Shown here: positions 7,220 through 13,199 of the stretch, piece by piece | Layout: each line of letters opens with the position of its first letter | How positions within the stretch are numbered: the first letter of the stretch is position 1 | Origin: CAVPRW01 sp046727435 [NCBI: bacterium] | Lineage (GTDB): Bacteria > Tectomicrobia > Entotheonellia > J063 | NCBI GenBank assembly: GCA_046727435.1 | Contig: JBKPCR010000194.1 | Location: forward strand, 1-15,297 | DNA: 15,297 bases | Reading direction: 5' to 3' | Notes under the pieces: generated by a model | What the model saw: only the letters and a program-made list of their open reading frames with translations | Database searches by the model: none | What the model was told of the DNA's origin: nothing | Program-made: the position numbers and the translations under genes

Positions 7220-7381
7220 TTACTGGCGGCTCTCATCCTCGATGACAACCTCAAACACCTGCGCCGACGCTTGGGCGATGTCCCCGGCTCTGTGCAGCTC
7301 CTCCAGCAATCGCTCCAGCGCGGTCATGCGCCGCAGCGAGAGATGGCCAAGCTGCATCGCCTCATTTGGCACTTGAGGCAC
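7220..7381 (-). CDS. Possible small hypothetical protein upstream of the pentapeptide gene
   Basis: A - strand frame from GTG 7381 to TAA 7220-7222 encodes up to 53 residues, ending in a helical acidic stretch (MTALERLLEELHRAGDIAQA then SAQVFEVVIEDESRQ). Alternative starts are GTG 7372 and ATG 7357; none has a strong ribosome binding site. The amphipathic, charge-balanced pattern argues for a real protein. It lies 85 bases upstream of the pentapeptide gene in the same direction and 6 bases after the stop of another short frame, so it may belong to the same transcript. Family unknown. Confidence 0.4.
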   Translation of the reverse strand: MPQVPNEAMQLGHLSLRRMTALERLLEELHRAGDIAQASAQVFEVVIEDESRQ

Positions 7382-7387
7382 TGGCAG

Positions 7388-7527
7388 TCAGGCCGGAAGC
7401 GCATGACGCGATCGTAGCAGCAGCGCTAGCGCCAATGCGGTCGCGGCTGCATCAGCGTTCTCTCCATCGCAAGGACACCGACGAACTTACCACTCGTCGC
7501 TATCGATCCGCCTTACCATAGTCCAGT
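7388..7527 (-). other. Short stretch with a possible decayed small frame
   Basis: Between the lipoprotein gene and the small gene above, the only suggestive reading is 32 codons on the - strand (7486 down to 7388): RRCPCDGENADAAATALALA followed by LLLRSRHALPA. It has no ATG/GTG/TTG start and no clear ribosome binding site. It may be the end of a degraded small gene; I see no RNA gene or strong promoter here. Confidence 0.15.
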
Positions 7528-7794
7528 TCAGGGTTCAGCCGAAGGCGGGTCGTCTAATCGAGCAGGTCCGAGACCGGGAGGCCATATCTGGCCTGAGTCA
7601 AAGCCGAACGCTTGCAAGTGCGCTTCTACGACGTGGATGTCTCCCCGAGTCAGGCGCCTATCGAGAGCTGGGCGCTCAACCCCCTGCGTGAGAGCCGCAG
7701 TCCGCATGGTCGTGGACGCCTCAGGGTGAGGCGCGACGCAGGCGGTGAGCCACAGCAACGGGAGCCAGCCGAGGATACTCCAGGCTTGTCTCAT
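7528..7794 (-). CDS. Small putative lipoprotein
   Basis: The protein has 88 residues. It begins MRQAWSILGWLPLLWLTAC, a short basic n-region, a hydrophobic core and a lipobox L-T-A-C with the modifiable cysteine at residue 19, so it should be exported and lipidated. The mature part (VAPHPEASTTMRTAALTQGV, then a region ending PPSAEP) matches no family I recognise. I chose ATG 7794 because AAGG precedes it by about 6 bases and because the signal peptide starts there; the frame is open further upstream but that part is antisense-like and arginine-rich. It follows the second lipoprotein gene (stop 7898) on the same strand by about 100 bases. Upstream lies an imperfect tandem of GGCATCGA. Confidence 0.6.
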   Translation of the reverse strand: MRQAWSILGWLPLLWLTACVAPHPEASTTMRTAALTQGVERPALDRRLTRGDIHVVEAHLQAFGFDSGQIWPPGLGPARLDDPPSAEP

Positions 7795-7897
7795 TCGATG
7801 CCTTCTTCGATGCCTCCTTGGTGAAGGCTCGCGTATGGGCATGGTGCTCCCACACGCCCGGCGTGGCCTTGGGCCCGTCGTTTCACCACCGCTGCCC

Positions 7898-8053
7898 TCA
7901 GTTCCCCCCAGGACTGCTGAGTGCTGGGTTGCGACAGCGCTCGATGAAGATGCACTCGGGAGCTGTCGGAGGAGGTGGCCAGCCGGTCGCACACGACGAT
8001 ACCATGGCACCTAGCACCAGCGCGGTGATCATCAAGGCCACGTACGCCTTCAT
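7898..8053 (-). CDS. Very small putative lipoprotein
   Basis: The protein has 51 residues: MKAYVALMITALVLGAMVSS then C, giving a signal peptide with lipobox V-S-S-C and lipid-carrying cysteine at residue 21. The mature part is only about 30 residues, proline-rich at first (TGWPPPPTAPECIFIERC) and with two more cysteines. The start ATG 8053 overlaps by ATGA the stop of a 10-codon frame (8082-8050) that has its own AGGAG, which suggests translational coupling. The same frame is open upstream, but there it encodes an unrelated decayed small protein. Function unknown; tiny outer-membrane or inner-membrane lipoproteins of this type are often lysis, entry-exclusion or stress proteins, and nothing here decides between them. 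Confidence 0.55.
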   Translation of the reverse strand: MKAYVALMITALVLGAMVSSCATGWPPPPTAPECIFIERCRNPALSSPGGN

Positions 8054-8082
8054 CCCCCGCTCGCCCTCCGGTCTGTGCTCAT
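8050..8082 (-). CDS. Ten-codon leader-like ORF coupled to the small lipoprotein
   Basis: ATG 8082 is preceded by AGGAG (8088-8092) with a 5-base spacer. It encodes MSTDRRASGG, and its TGA overlaps the lipoprotein start as ATGA. The good ribosome binding site and the overlap suggest that ribosomes initiate here and reinitiate on the lipoprotein. It may instead be what is left of a longer gene. Confidence 0.33.
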   Translation of the reverse strand: MSTDRRASGG

Positions 8083-8110
8083 GGCAACTCCTAGGGCAGA
8101 TCGTGCCGCC

Positions 8111-8260
8111 GCTCAATAACCTTGTGACACGCAGGTTGCCCACGTGCTTGCGCTTCACACCCTCTTGCTGGATGTTGTGCTCGATCGGATCGCCATTGAG
8201 AACCTCGACGACACCCGTCGTTTCCACCGTGTGCCGCGGTGTACCAAGGGGCGTCCTCAC
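8111..8260 (-). pseudogene. Decayed copy of a small RHH-like protein
   Basis: From GTG 8260 the - strand reads TPLGTPRHTVETTGVVEVL, then DPIEHNIQQEGVKRKHVGNL. This aligns without gaps to the small protein near 14.9 kb (PIGTPRYTVKKTYVVDML, then DLIERYAQAEGVELKDLVNL), sharing P-x-GTPR-x-TV, VV, D-x-IE, Q-x-EGV, K and NL. The two are therefore diverged copies. Here the C-terminal part no longer looks like the sibling and the frame runs on into the lipoprotein gene without a stop, so the copy is probably dead. The family is unknown; the size and pattern resemble small DNA-binding ribbon-helix-helix or antitoxin-like proteins. Confidence 0.38.
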
Positions 8261-8279
8261 CAGCCGCTACCGATTACGC

Positions 8280-8453
8280 TCACGCGCCCAGGCCATGCCG
8301 GCATTCGAGAGTCCGCGCCGCGTCTTGCCGCGTGACCTCCAGCTTATCGTTGACGTCGGCCAGCAACTTCAGTCGGGCGAAGCTCGAGGGCGGGTCGAAC
8401 AGGTCAAGCCGACGCACGGCATCGATTCACAGGACATTGGACCACTTCATCAT
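8280..8453 (-). pseudogene. Small hypothetical gene with an in-frame TGA
   Basis: From ATG 8453 (alternatives 8450, 8462) the frame reads MMKWSNVL, stop TGA (8427-8429), then IDAVRRLDLFDPPSSFARLK and LLADVNDKLEVTRQDAARTL to a final TGA at 8280-8282. The downstream 49 codons are clearly protein-like, so the internal TGA probably arose from CGA (arginine) by one transition. GAGGAA lies about 11 bases before the 8462 ATG. No family is recognised. Because the host has tRNA-Sec, selenocysteine insertion was considered, but no SECIS-like hairpin is evident just after the TGA and the context is one of general decay. Confidence 0.38.
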
Positions 8454-8462
8454 GCCCCCCAT

Positions 8463-8717
8463 AGAATGTTGATTCCTCACGCAGAGGAACGCTGCGCACG
8501 TCCTGCGCAAGTAGACAACCCCACTGGTTGGGTTGACCCCGAGGCTCTAGCCGTGCTTCAGAGGATGTGGCCCATTCTCCGATGGATCGTGGTCATCTCG
8601 TGTATCTGCGAGCCCCTCCTCACAGGACCGCCTAGCGCCGCGCCGGAACCTGTTGCCTGATGCTCCGATCCTGAAGGGAAGCGGGACACGGCGACAGGAT
8701 AGCGCTGGGTACTGTGC
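8463..8717. other. Gap without a recognisable gene; one 6-bp hairpin
   Basis: Nothing protein-like was found on either strand between the small gene and the TIR gene stop. CAACCC (8516-8521) pairs with GGGTTG (8530-8535) over an 8-base loop, and the palindromic TGCGCA occurs twice close together (8493-8508). Neither is followed by a T-run, so I do not call a terminator. Confidence 0.3.
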
Positions 8718-9698
8718 TCACGAAAACAGGATCCGTGCCATCACAAAAACCGCTACCGCCAGCAGACTGAGGAGGGTGACCGCTTTGAGGACGAAAAAAT
8801 ACACCGCCGCTAGAGGCGCTAGCAGGAGTGGCCCTTCGACCTTAAGCTCCGTACGGGTGGCGTCACGCAGGCGGCCCACGACCTTGGTTGTAAAGTCGCT
8901 TTCCAGGGTCTCCGATCGACAGAGGACGATCTCCTCTGCCAGCTGTTCGGGCTCTGCATCAACGATGAGCTTCACCACAACCAAGCCCAGCTGTTCTGCC
9001 AGCGTCAATTCCCATGCCTGCCAGCTCTGCAGGTCGCCCAATCTAAGTGCGGGCATCATGCGCCGATTATACATGCCCGCGTACCAAAAGAAGCGCCAGG
9101 TTGTGGGCGTGAGACCGGAGTAAAAAACCAGCCATCCGCCGAAGCTGTCCAGTGTGTCCTTCAGACGCTGCCACAACCTGATCCGCCGCGCTGACGTTGG
9201 GACGAAATAGAGTAGTGCGTCCGACCTTATGAGGCCCCGTTGCAGATCTGCATCCAGTCCGCCGGTCTGGAAGAAACCCAGGTATCTCAACAGCACAAAC
9301 GCCGGCAAGGCCGGTTTTGAACCCAGCAGGACTGCGCCGCTGTCCGCGAAGAAGACGCCGATACCCTCCGCTTGAAGCATAGCCGACAGCCGTCGGGCAT
9401 ACTCGCCATGTTCCCTCGTCCGGTAGGAAATAAAGACCTGATTGCGATACCGTGGTGCCTCGAACCTCCGCTTACACGCGAGCAGCCACAGATAAGCCAC
9501 CCACCCGGTGGCACCGGCGACTGCCAGCGTAGCACTGCCGGCAACCGCCGGCCAGGTCGTGCCATCGAGTATGAACACGGCCATTCCAAGGACCAACACG
9601 GGCACACCAAGCAGCAGAAAAGCCACTGTGACCACGGCCATCAAGACAAATACGACGGCGGCGCTGACAGTGCTGGCTTCAGCTGTGGCCCTGTTCAT
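8718..9698 (-). CDS. Membrane-anchored TIR-domain protein
   Basis: The protein has 326 residues. The N-terminal third is hydrophobic, with membrane segments at about 11-43 and 52-73. A TIR domain follows at about 87-245. It opens with VFISYRTREHGEYARRLS (beta-strand A and the box 1 region) and contains GIGVFFAD, LIRSDALLYFVPTSAR, and SWQAWELTLAEQLG, where E230 occupies the place of the catalytic glutamate of NAD-cleaving TIR domains. Two more hydrophobic segments close the protein (about 290-325). I prefer ATG 9698 over 9710 because GGAG precedes it by 6 bases. Bacterial TIR proteins are mostly NADases or signal-nucleotide makers in phage defence; the TM-TIR-TM layout suggests an inner-membrane sensor or effector. 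No close partner gene is evident; the DUF72 gene lies upstream on the same strand. Confidence 0.82.
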   Translation of the reverse strand: MNRATAEASTVSAAVVFVLMAVVTVAFLLLGVPVLVLGMAVFILDGTTWPAVAGSATLAVAGATGWVAYLWLLACKRRFEAPRYRNQVFISYRTREHGEYARRLSAMLQAEGIGVFFADSGAVLLGSKPALPAFVLLRYLGFFQTGGLDADLQRGLIRSDALLYFVPTSARRIRLWQRLKDTLDSFGGWLVFYSGLTPTTWRFFWYAGMYNRRMMPALRLGDLQSWQAWELTLAEQLGLVVVKLIVDAEPEQLAEEIVLCRSETLESDFTTKVVGRLRDATRTELKVEGPLLLAPLAAVYFFVLKAVTLLSLLAVAVFVMARILFS

Positions 9699-9810
9699 CT
9701 TCGGCTCCATGTGACTGTGGTTCTGTGGCCCCCTCGTGCCGGACCTCCAAAACCGCCCTAAGTCTCTGGCGGCCGCCCAACGGCATCAGCGTCAGCGGTG
9801 TACGGTGCTG

Positions 9811-10674
9811 TCACGGCCTCGAACTCCGGATATACCGTGAGCAGCAGGGGCGGCACCGGACCGGCCCCCGCTGCAGTTTCATCTTGAGTTCCAGGGCATT
9901 CAGCGCGGCTTGCCCCCGGAAATGGTTGTTGGTGATGAGATAGCTCTCGCGCGCCCGCCGGCTGATCACCTCAGCCGCCTCGACCAGCTCCTGCAGTTCC
10001 TCGGCCGGATAGCGGTAGTCATAGCGCGCGGCAGCGCTGGCTTCCTCCGCAAACCACATCGCGGCATTACGGCCATGTAACCGGAGATAGCCCACGGGAC
10101 TGGTGACCACCTGCATCAATCCGATGCCATAGGAGACCTGAGGCTGATCGATGTTGCAGAAGCCGATGCCGAGGTCCTGCAGCCAGGCGAAGATCTCGGG
10201 GCGATCCCAGGAGCGATGCCGGGTTTCCAGCACGAGGGGGTACTCGCGAAAGGCATCAGCCAACCGCTGGATCATGGCCCGGTTCTCGGGGGTATGGTGG
10301 ACGCGATAGGGAAATTGCATCAGCACGGCGCCCAGGCGTCCGGCCTCCTGCAGCGGCGCCATCGCCTGCCGAAACGCGGTGGCATCCTGGCCGCTGGCCG
10401 TGCCTTCGTGCGTGAAGCCCTGCCACAGTTTCGCGGTGAACCGAAAGGCGGGATGATCGGCCACACGCGCGACCCAGCGCTGCGTCGTCTTGGCGTCCGG
10501 GATGCGATAGAAGGTGGAGTTGATCTCGATGGCATCAAAATACTGGGCCAGGTAGCGCAGGGGATCAAAGCCGCGCGGCTGCGGCTTGGGATAGACCTGA
10601 CCGGCCCAGTGTTGATAGGACCAGCCTGCCGGGCCGATGCGGATGCGGTCAAGTGCCCCGGGCTCCCTGTTCAT
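9811..10674 (-). CDS. DUF72 (YecE-like) family protein, altered C-terminus
   Basis: The protein has 287 residues. It shows the DUF72 hallmarks: IRIGPAGWSYQHWAGQVYP near the N-terminus, FDAIEINSTFYRIP, LGAVLMQFPYRVHHTPENR, VGYLRLHGRNAAMWF and ITNNHFRGQAALNALELK near the end. DUF72 proteins have a TIM-barrel-like fold and unknown biochemical function. The start ATG 10674 overlaps the stop of the upstream gene as ATGA and has AAGGAGAG before it, so the two are translationally coupled. Oddity: after ALELKMKLQRGPV the frame gives an arginine/cysteine-rich tail, whereas skipping one base at about 9857-9861 gives PVPPLLLTVYPEFEAV, the expected DUF72 ending, with a stop at 9758-9760. A one-base deletion has probably replaced the last residues; the core is complete. 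Confidence 0.88.
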   Translation of the reverse strand: MNREPGALDRIRIGPAGWSYQHWAGQVYPKPQPRGFDPLRYLAQYFDAIEINSTFYRIPDAKTTQRWVARVADHPAFRFTAKLWQGFTHEGTASGQDATAFRQAMAPLQEAGRLGAVLMQFPYRVHHTPENRAMIQRLADAFREYPLVLETRHRSWDRPEIFAWLQDLGIGFCNIDQPQVSYGIGLMQVVTSPVGYLRLHGRNAAMWFAEEASAAARYDYRYPAEELQELVEAAEVISRRARESYLITNNHFRGQAALNALELKMKLQRGPVRCRPCCSRYIRSSRP

Positions 10675-11282
10675 GCGTCTCTCCTTGCCTCCCGTGGCCG
10701 ACGTTCCTCCACCGCCTTCTGCCAACTTGGCGGAAACGCCTCAGGCGACGCCTGGGCGATGAGCTGGCGAATGACCTCGGCGGCCGAGCAGTGGAAGGTC
10801 TGGGTTAATGCCTCAAGCTTTCGCGAGGTCACCTCATCCAGGCGCAACATGAACCGTGTTCCGTAATAGCCGGAGTCATGCGACCGGGGGGCTGTTTCGA
10901 CTGCGCGCCAGCTCGCTGGGAAGTCCTCGTAGGCTATCTGACGCATCGCGTGCCGTTCCCAGGCAGCGACATCGGTGCCATGGGCCGCAGCGGCTGCCTG
11001 CACCTGTCGAAGCAGCTCGGGGTCCACCAGCATGTGCACGAGGTGCGGGCGATCTGGGGTAGAGGGGTCGACCGTCCACTTTTGTGTCTGGGTGAGCCCC
11101 CACTGCATCACGTGCCGCAGGATCGCCGAGCGCTTCCGATGGAAGGCGGCTACCAGCTCCTCCAGCTTGGCCTGCGTCTCGGCGTCGAGCCGAGCTTGGT
11201 GCCTGACACTGTAGCGCCGCCGGCAATGCTTGGGGGCTTGTGGTGAATTCATCGGGTACATTTCTCTATTTCGCAATATCAC
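10671..11282 (-). CDS. Tandem ribbon-helix-helix DNA-binding protein
   Basis: The frame is up to 203 residues long. Two similar segments occur. One is RHQARLDAETQAKLEELVAA with FHRKRSAILRHVMQWGL (about residues 28-63); the other is RFMLRLDEVTSRKLEALTQT with FHCSAAEVIRQLIAQA (about 144-180). Each has the beta-strand, helix, S-A-helix pattern of ribbon-helix-helix (Arc/MetJ/CopG) domains. The middle segment (PHLVHMLVDPELLRQVQAAA) is a third, weaker helical unit. It is likely to be a transcriptional regulator or a relaxosome-accessory-type DNA-binding protein. The longest frame starts at GTG 11282; ATG 11261 and 11252 are alternatives and none has a strong ribosome binding site. Its stop overlaps the DUF72 start, so it may control or cooperate with that gene. 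Confidence 0.78.
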   Translation of the reverse strand: MILRNREMYPMNSPQAPKHCRRRYSVRHQARLDAETQAKLEELVAAFHRKRSAILRHVMQWGLTQTQKWTVDPSTPDRPHLVHMLVDPELLRQVQAAAAAHGTDVAAWERHAMRQIAYEDFPASWRAVETAPRSHDSGYYGTRFMLRLDEVTSRKLEALTQTFHCSAAEVIRQLIAQASPEAFPPSWQKAVEERRPREARRDA

Positions 11283-11320
11283 ATTCCTTCAAGCTGTGAT
11301 AGTCACCGTCCCGTGGGTTA

Positions 11321-11338
11321 CGAAAAGCCACCTTTTCG
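11321..11338. repeat. Perfect 7-bp inverted repeat between RHH and HEPN genes
   Basis: CGAAAAG (11321-11327) and CTTTTCG (11332-11338) pair across a 4-base loop. No T-run follows on either strand. It could be an operator for the neighbouring RHH gene, which starts about 40-70 bases away, or a weak terminator. Confidence 0.4.
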
Positions 11339-11363
11339 GCAGTAATCACAGGAGCACGATCTA

Positions 11364-11386
11364 AACCCATCAACACATCATGGGTT
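11364..11386 (-). terminator. Possible terminator hairpin after the HEPN gene
   Basis: AACCCAT (11364-11370) and ATGGGTT (11380-11386) form a perfect 7-bp stem with a 9-base loop, starting 4 bases after the HEPN stop on the - strand. On that strand the stem ends in TTT then AG, so the U-tract is short. It is the best candidate for ending the HEPN transcript, though weak by the usual criteria. Confidence 0.35.
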
Positions 11387-11390
11387 CTCG

Positions 11391-12836
11391 TCACATTTGG
11401 TGAGGTGGATCGGGACGTAGTAATTGGTTACCCCTAAACGGGTTAGCCGCTATGCCAAAGACAAACTCTCCAACGGCCTCGCCTACAGCCCGGCTTTTGA
11501 GCGAAGAAGAGCCCTTCAACCCCCGTCCCTCCCCCTCGATGAGTCCTGCTTCCAATAACGTCTTGACCGTCCTAGCACTATCAGCCCATTTTTTATTTGG
11601 AGCAGAGGGGTTAATCATGGCAGCTCCTAACCATTGCGCGGTCCACTGTGCCAGTTTTTTGAGGCTATCTTGGGCGTTGTTAGGAAGCTCTGCCATCACT
11701 CTGAGGAGACGTTCTTTTTCCGCCAGATCCTCCTGTTGGCGCCTCACGAGCTCCGGCGCAAACGACCGGCGCATGTACTCCACAATCGCCAAATGGGTTA
11801 CCCGCTCGAACCACGAAAAAGGGGGCAAATACCTCTGCATGTCTCGAAGTTTCTCTAGCTCTAGCCCTATTTTTGCCGACACTTCTCCCCGAAGGCCGAA
11901 GTCAACATAAGCGGGAAATGGCTTTCCTCCGTGTACATAGTCGGACCGAGCGCCATAGACGTCTTCCAAGCACTCCGACAGCATTAAACTCGTGATCGGA
12001 GAGAATACCGACTGGTAATACTTGTATAGCTCATCTGGAATCTTCCAGAATTCGCTAGGAAGGTAGTCCACAATAAACTGAATGAACTTTTGCACAAATT
12101 GGATAGGTACTTTCCTACCTTCTTTACGCTTACGGATTTCTTTGTAGTGATGCCCAGCGAGACACTCAATGGCCGAAACTAAGGAGACATACGCGACCGA
12201 AGGATCAAAACTAACCAGTGAAAGAGCTGCATGGTAAAGTTTGGCTGCAGCGAGAACCGCCTCGGCTGTGGTATCTGGAGCTTGGGCAAAACCTTTAAGA
12301 ATAGCGACGAACTCACGAGAGTCGATGCCATATGGAGGTTGAGCGGAAGCTCGAACTGCCCTCGGAGGTGCCACATAGTATGGGTGACCAACAATAGGCC
12401 GGTCATCTGCCCTTCGAAGCCCTAATGGGACGATTGGTTCCCGAGCGAAGACGGACAGGAGTGCTGTAAATTCTAACGCTACCTGCTCAATGGGTGGACC
12501 GCTGTACATGAACGTACGAGTTGAGGAGACCGCCTCCTCCGTAGTCCGAGTGAAGCAGTTAAATGCGAGGCAGAGTTCTTGAGGAAGCCGGTAATAAGGC
12601 TGGGAGATGACCGTTACAGTATAGAAGCGATGGTCAGCTCGGATGACCCATGCAGCAGCGCCGGAACTATAACGATCAGCCGTTAGGATGGACTTGTCGT
12701 AGAGCTCTCGCCCACTGAGGAGGTGATATTCTACGTCAATACCTGCAGGCATTTCATCGCCAGACGCCGGTGCAAGGAGATATTTTGTGTTCCACACGAG
12801 ACGCAAATAGCTGACTCCTCGTTCGCCATCGCTCAC
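11391..12836 (-). CDS. Large protein with Apea-type HEPN domain
   Basis: The protein has 481 residues if started at GTG 12836. The N-terminal 150 or so residues look beta-rich (YLRLVWNTKYLLAP, VIRADHRFYTVTVI) and are not assigned. The central part, about 190-310, is helical: KLYHAALSLVSFDPSVAYVS and LVSAIECLAG, then RSDYVHGG. It fits the HEPN_Apea-like family, with the R-x4-H ribonuclease motif at R297 and H302. A helical, charged C-terminal part follows (about 350-465). HEPN proteins are mostly RNases in toxin-antitoxin, abortive-infection and other defence systems. The start GTG overlaps the stop of the small upstream gene as GTGA, with GGAGGAG just before; GTG 12854 is an alternative. An out-of-frame ATG at 12829 begins a short MANEE frame, the remnant of a shared gene boundary. 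Confidence 0.75.
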   Translation of the reverse strand: MSDGERGVSYLRLVWNTKYLLAPASGDEMPAGIDVEYHLLSGRELYDKSILTADRYSSGAAAWVIRADHRFYTVTVISQPYYRLPQELCLAFNCFTRTTEEAVSSTRTFMYSGPPIEQVALEFTALLSVFAREPIVPLGLRRADDRPIVGHPYYVAPPRAVRASAQPPYGIDSREFVAILKGFAQAPDTTAEAVLAAAKLYHAALSLVSFDPSVAYVSLVSAIECLAGHHYKEIRKRKEGRKVPIQFVQKFIQFIVDYLPSEFWKIPDELYKYYQSVFSPITSLMLSECLEDVYGARSDYVHGGKPFPAYVDFGLRGEVSAKIGLELEKLRDMQRYLPPFSWFERVTHLAIVEYMRRSFAPELVRRQQEDLAEKERLLRVMAELPNNAQDSLKKLAQWTAQWLGAAMINPSAPNKKWADSARTVKTLLEAGLIEGEGRGLKGSSSLKSRAVGEAVGEFVFGIAANPFRGNQLLRPDPPHQM

Positions 12837-12858
12837 GTCTCCTCCGCCAGCCACCGCG
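12815..12858 (-). repeat. Gene-boundary repeat, copy 2 (small RHH gene / HEPN)
   Basis: This is the second copy of the boundary. It covers RWLAEET and the stop of the frameshifted small gene, then ATGGCGAACGAGGAG (12829-12815). In this copy the ATG is not the start of the downstream gene: the HEPN frame crosses it in another register, and the MANEE frame ends after about 32 codons. Confidence 0.7.
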
Positions 12859-12978
12859 CCAGGGCCTCTTGGACAAGCACGCTCGGGTGTTGCCCCATGT
12901 GCGGCACGGCGCCTTCGGCTGCTAGGCTAGGGGCGCTCTGCTCGGGTCAACATCACGGTCTAGATAGATAGTGATCAT
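12833..12978 (-). pseudogene. Small RHH/antitoxin-like protein, one-base frameshift
   Basis: ATG 12978 overlaps the previous stop as TGATG and begins MITIYLDRDVD. After the aspartate, at the CCC near 12946, the product shifts frame. Adding one base back gives PEQSAPSLAAEGAVPHMGQH then PSVLVQEALARWLAEET and a TGA at 12833-12835, for a 48-residue protein. The ITIYLDRDV strand and the SVLVQEALARWLAEE helix are typical of small ribbon-helix-helix or antitoxin-like proteins. AAAGGAGGTGGGG lies upstream. Its stop overlaps the HEPN start. If the frameshift is real, the product is cut to about 17 residues and the HEPN gene would have lost its likely partner. Confidence 0.55.
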
Positions 12979-13106
12979 CACCCGATCGCCCCACCTCCTT
13001 TCGGCCGAAGGTTGCCCAGCTGAGCCTCCTGCAGCAGCTCGGCTAATACCCTGGCTTTCTGTGCTGGTGTCAGCTTCGGATATGGCCTTTCTGCGGCTTG
13101 TGACAT
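12978..13106 (-). CDS. Small hypothetical protein, first gene before HEPN
   Basis: The protein has 42 residues: MSQAAERPYPKLTPAQKARV, then LAELLQEAQLGNLRPKGGGA and IG. AGGAGG sits about 5 bases before ATG 13106, a very strong site. The stop TGA overlaps the next gene's ATG (TGATG), which in turn overlaps the HEPN start, giving a tightly packed three-gene unit. The sequence is a proline-bracketed amphipathic helix (LTPAQKARVLAELLQEAQ) with a basic glycine-rich tail. I recognise no family. Its position fits a small antitoxin, a coupling peptide or a regulator of the HEPN protein. Confidence 0.55.
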   Translation of the reverse strand: MSQAAERPYPKLTPAQKARVLAELLQEAQLGNLRPKGGGAIG

Positions 13107-13140
13107 CGGCCCTCCTCTCAATCTGTCCGTTGCGGGCCTC

Positions 13141-13146
13141 TGTCAA
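13141..13146 (-). promoter_or_regulatory. Possible -35 box for the small gene-HEPN unit
   Basis: TTGACA is present on the - strand about 35 bases before ATG 13106. At 16-18 bases spacing only poor -10 candidates occur (GATTGA), so this is a weak call. It lies between the TIR gene stop and the start of the three-gene unit, where a promoter would be expected. Confidence 0.2.
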
Positions 13147-13199
13147 ATATCTGCGGCTGTGTTGGGCGACGGCGACAACCCGGGACCCGGTGGGTCTGC

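Noticed and set aside
7818-8660. A 280-codon + strand frame
   Set aside because: It is antisense to two lipoproteins and two small genes, has no ribosome binding site, and its product looks like random GC-rich translation rich in R, P and S.
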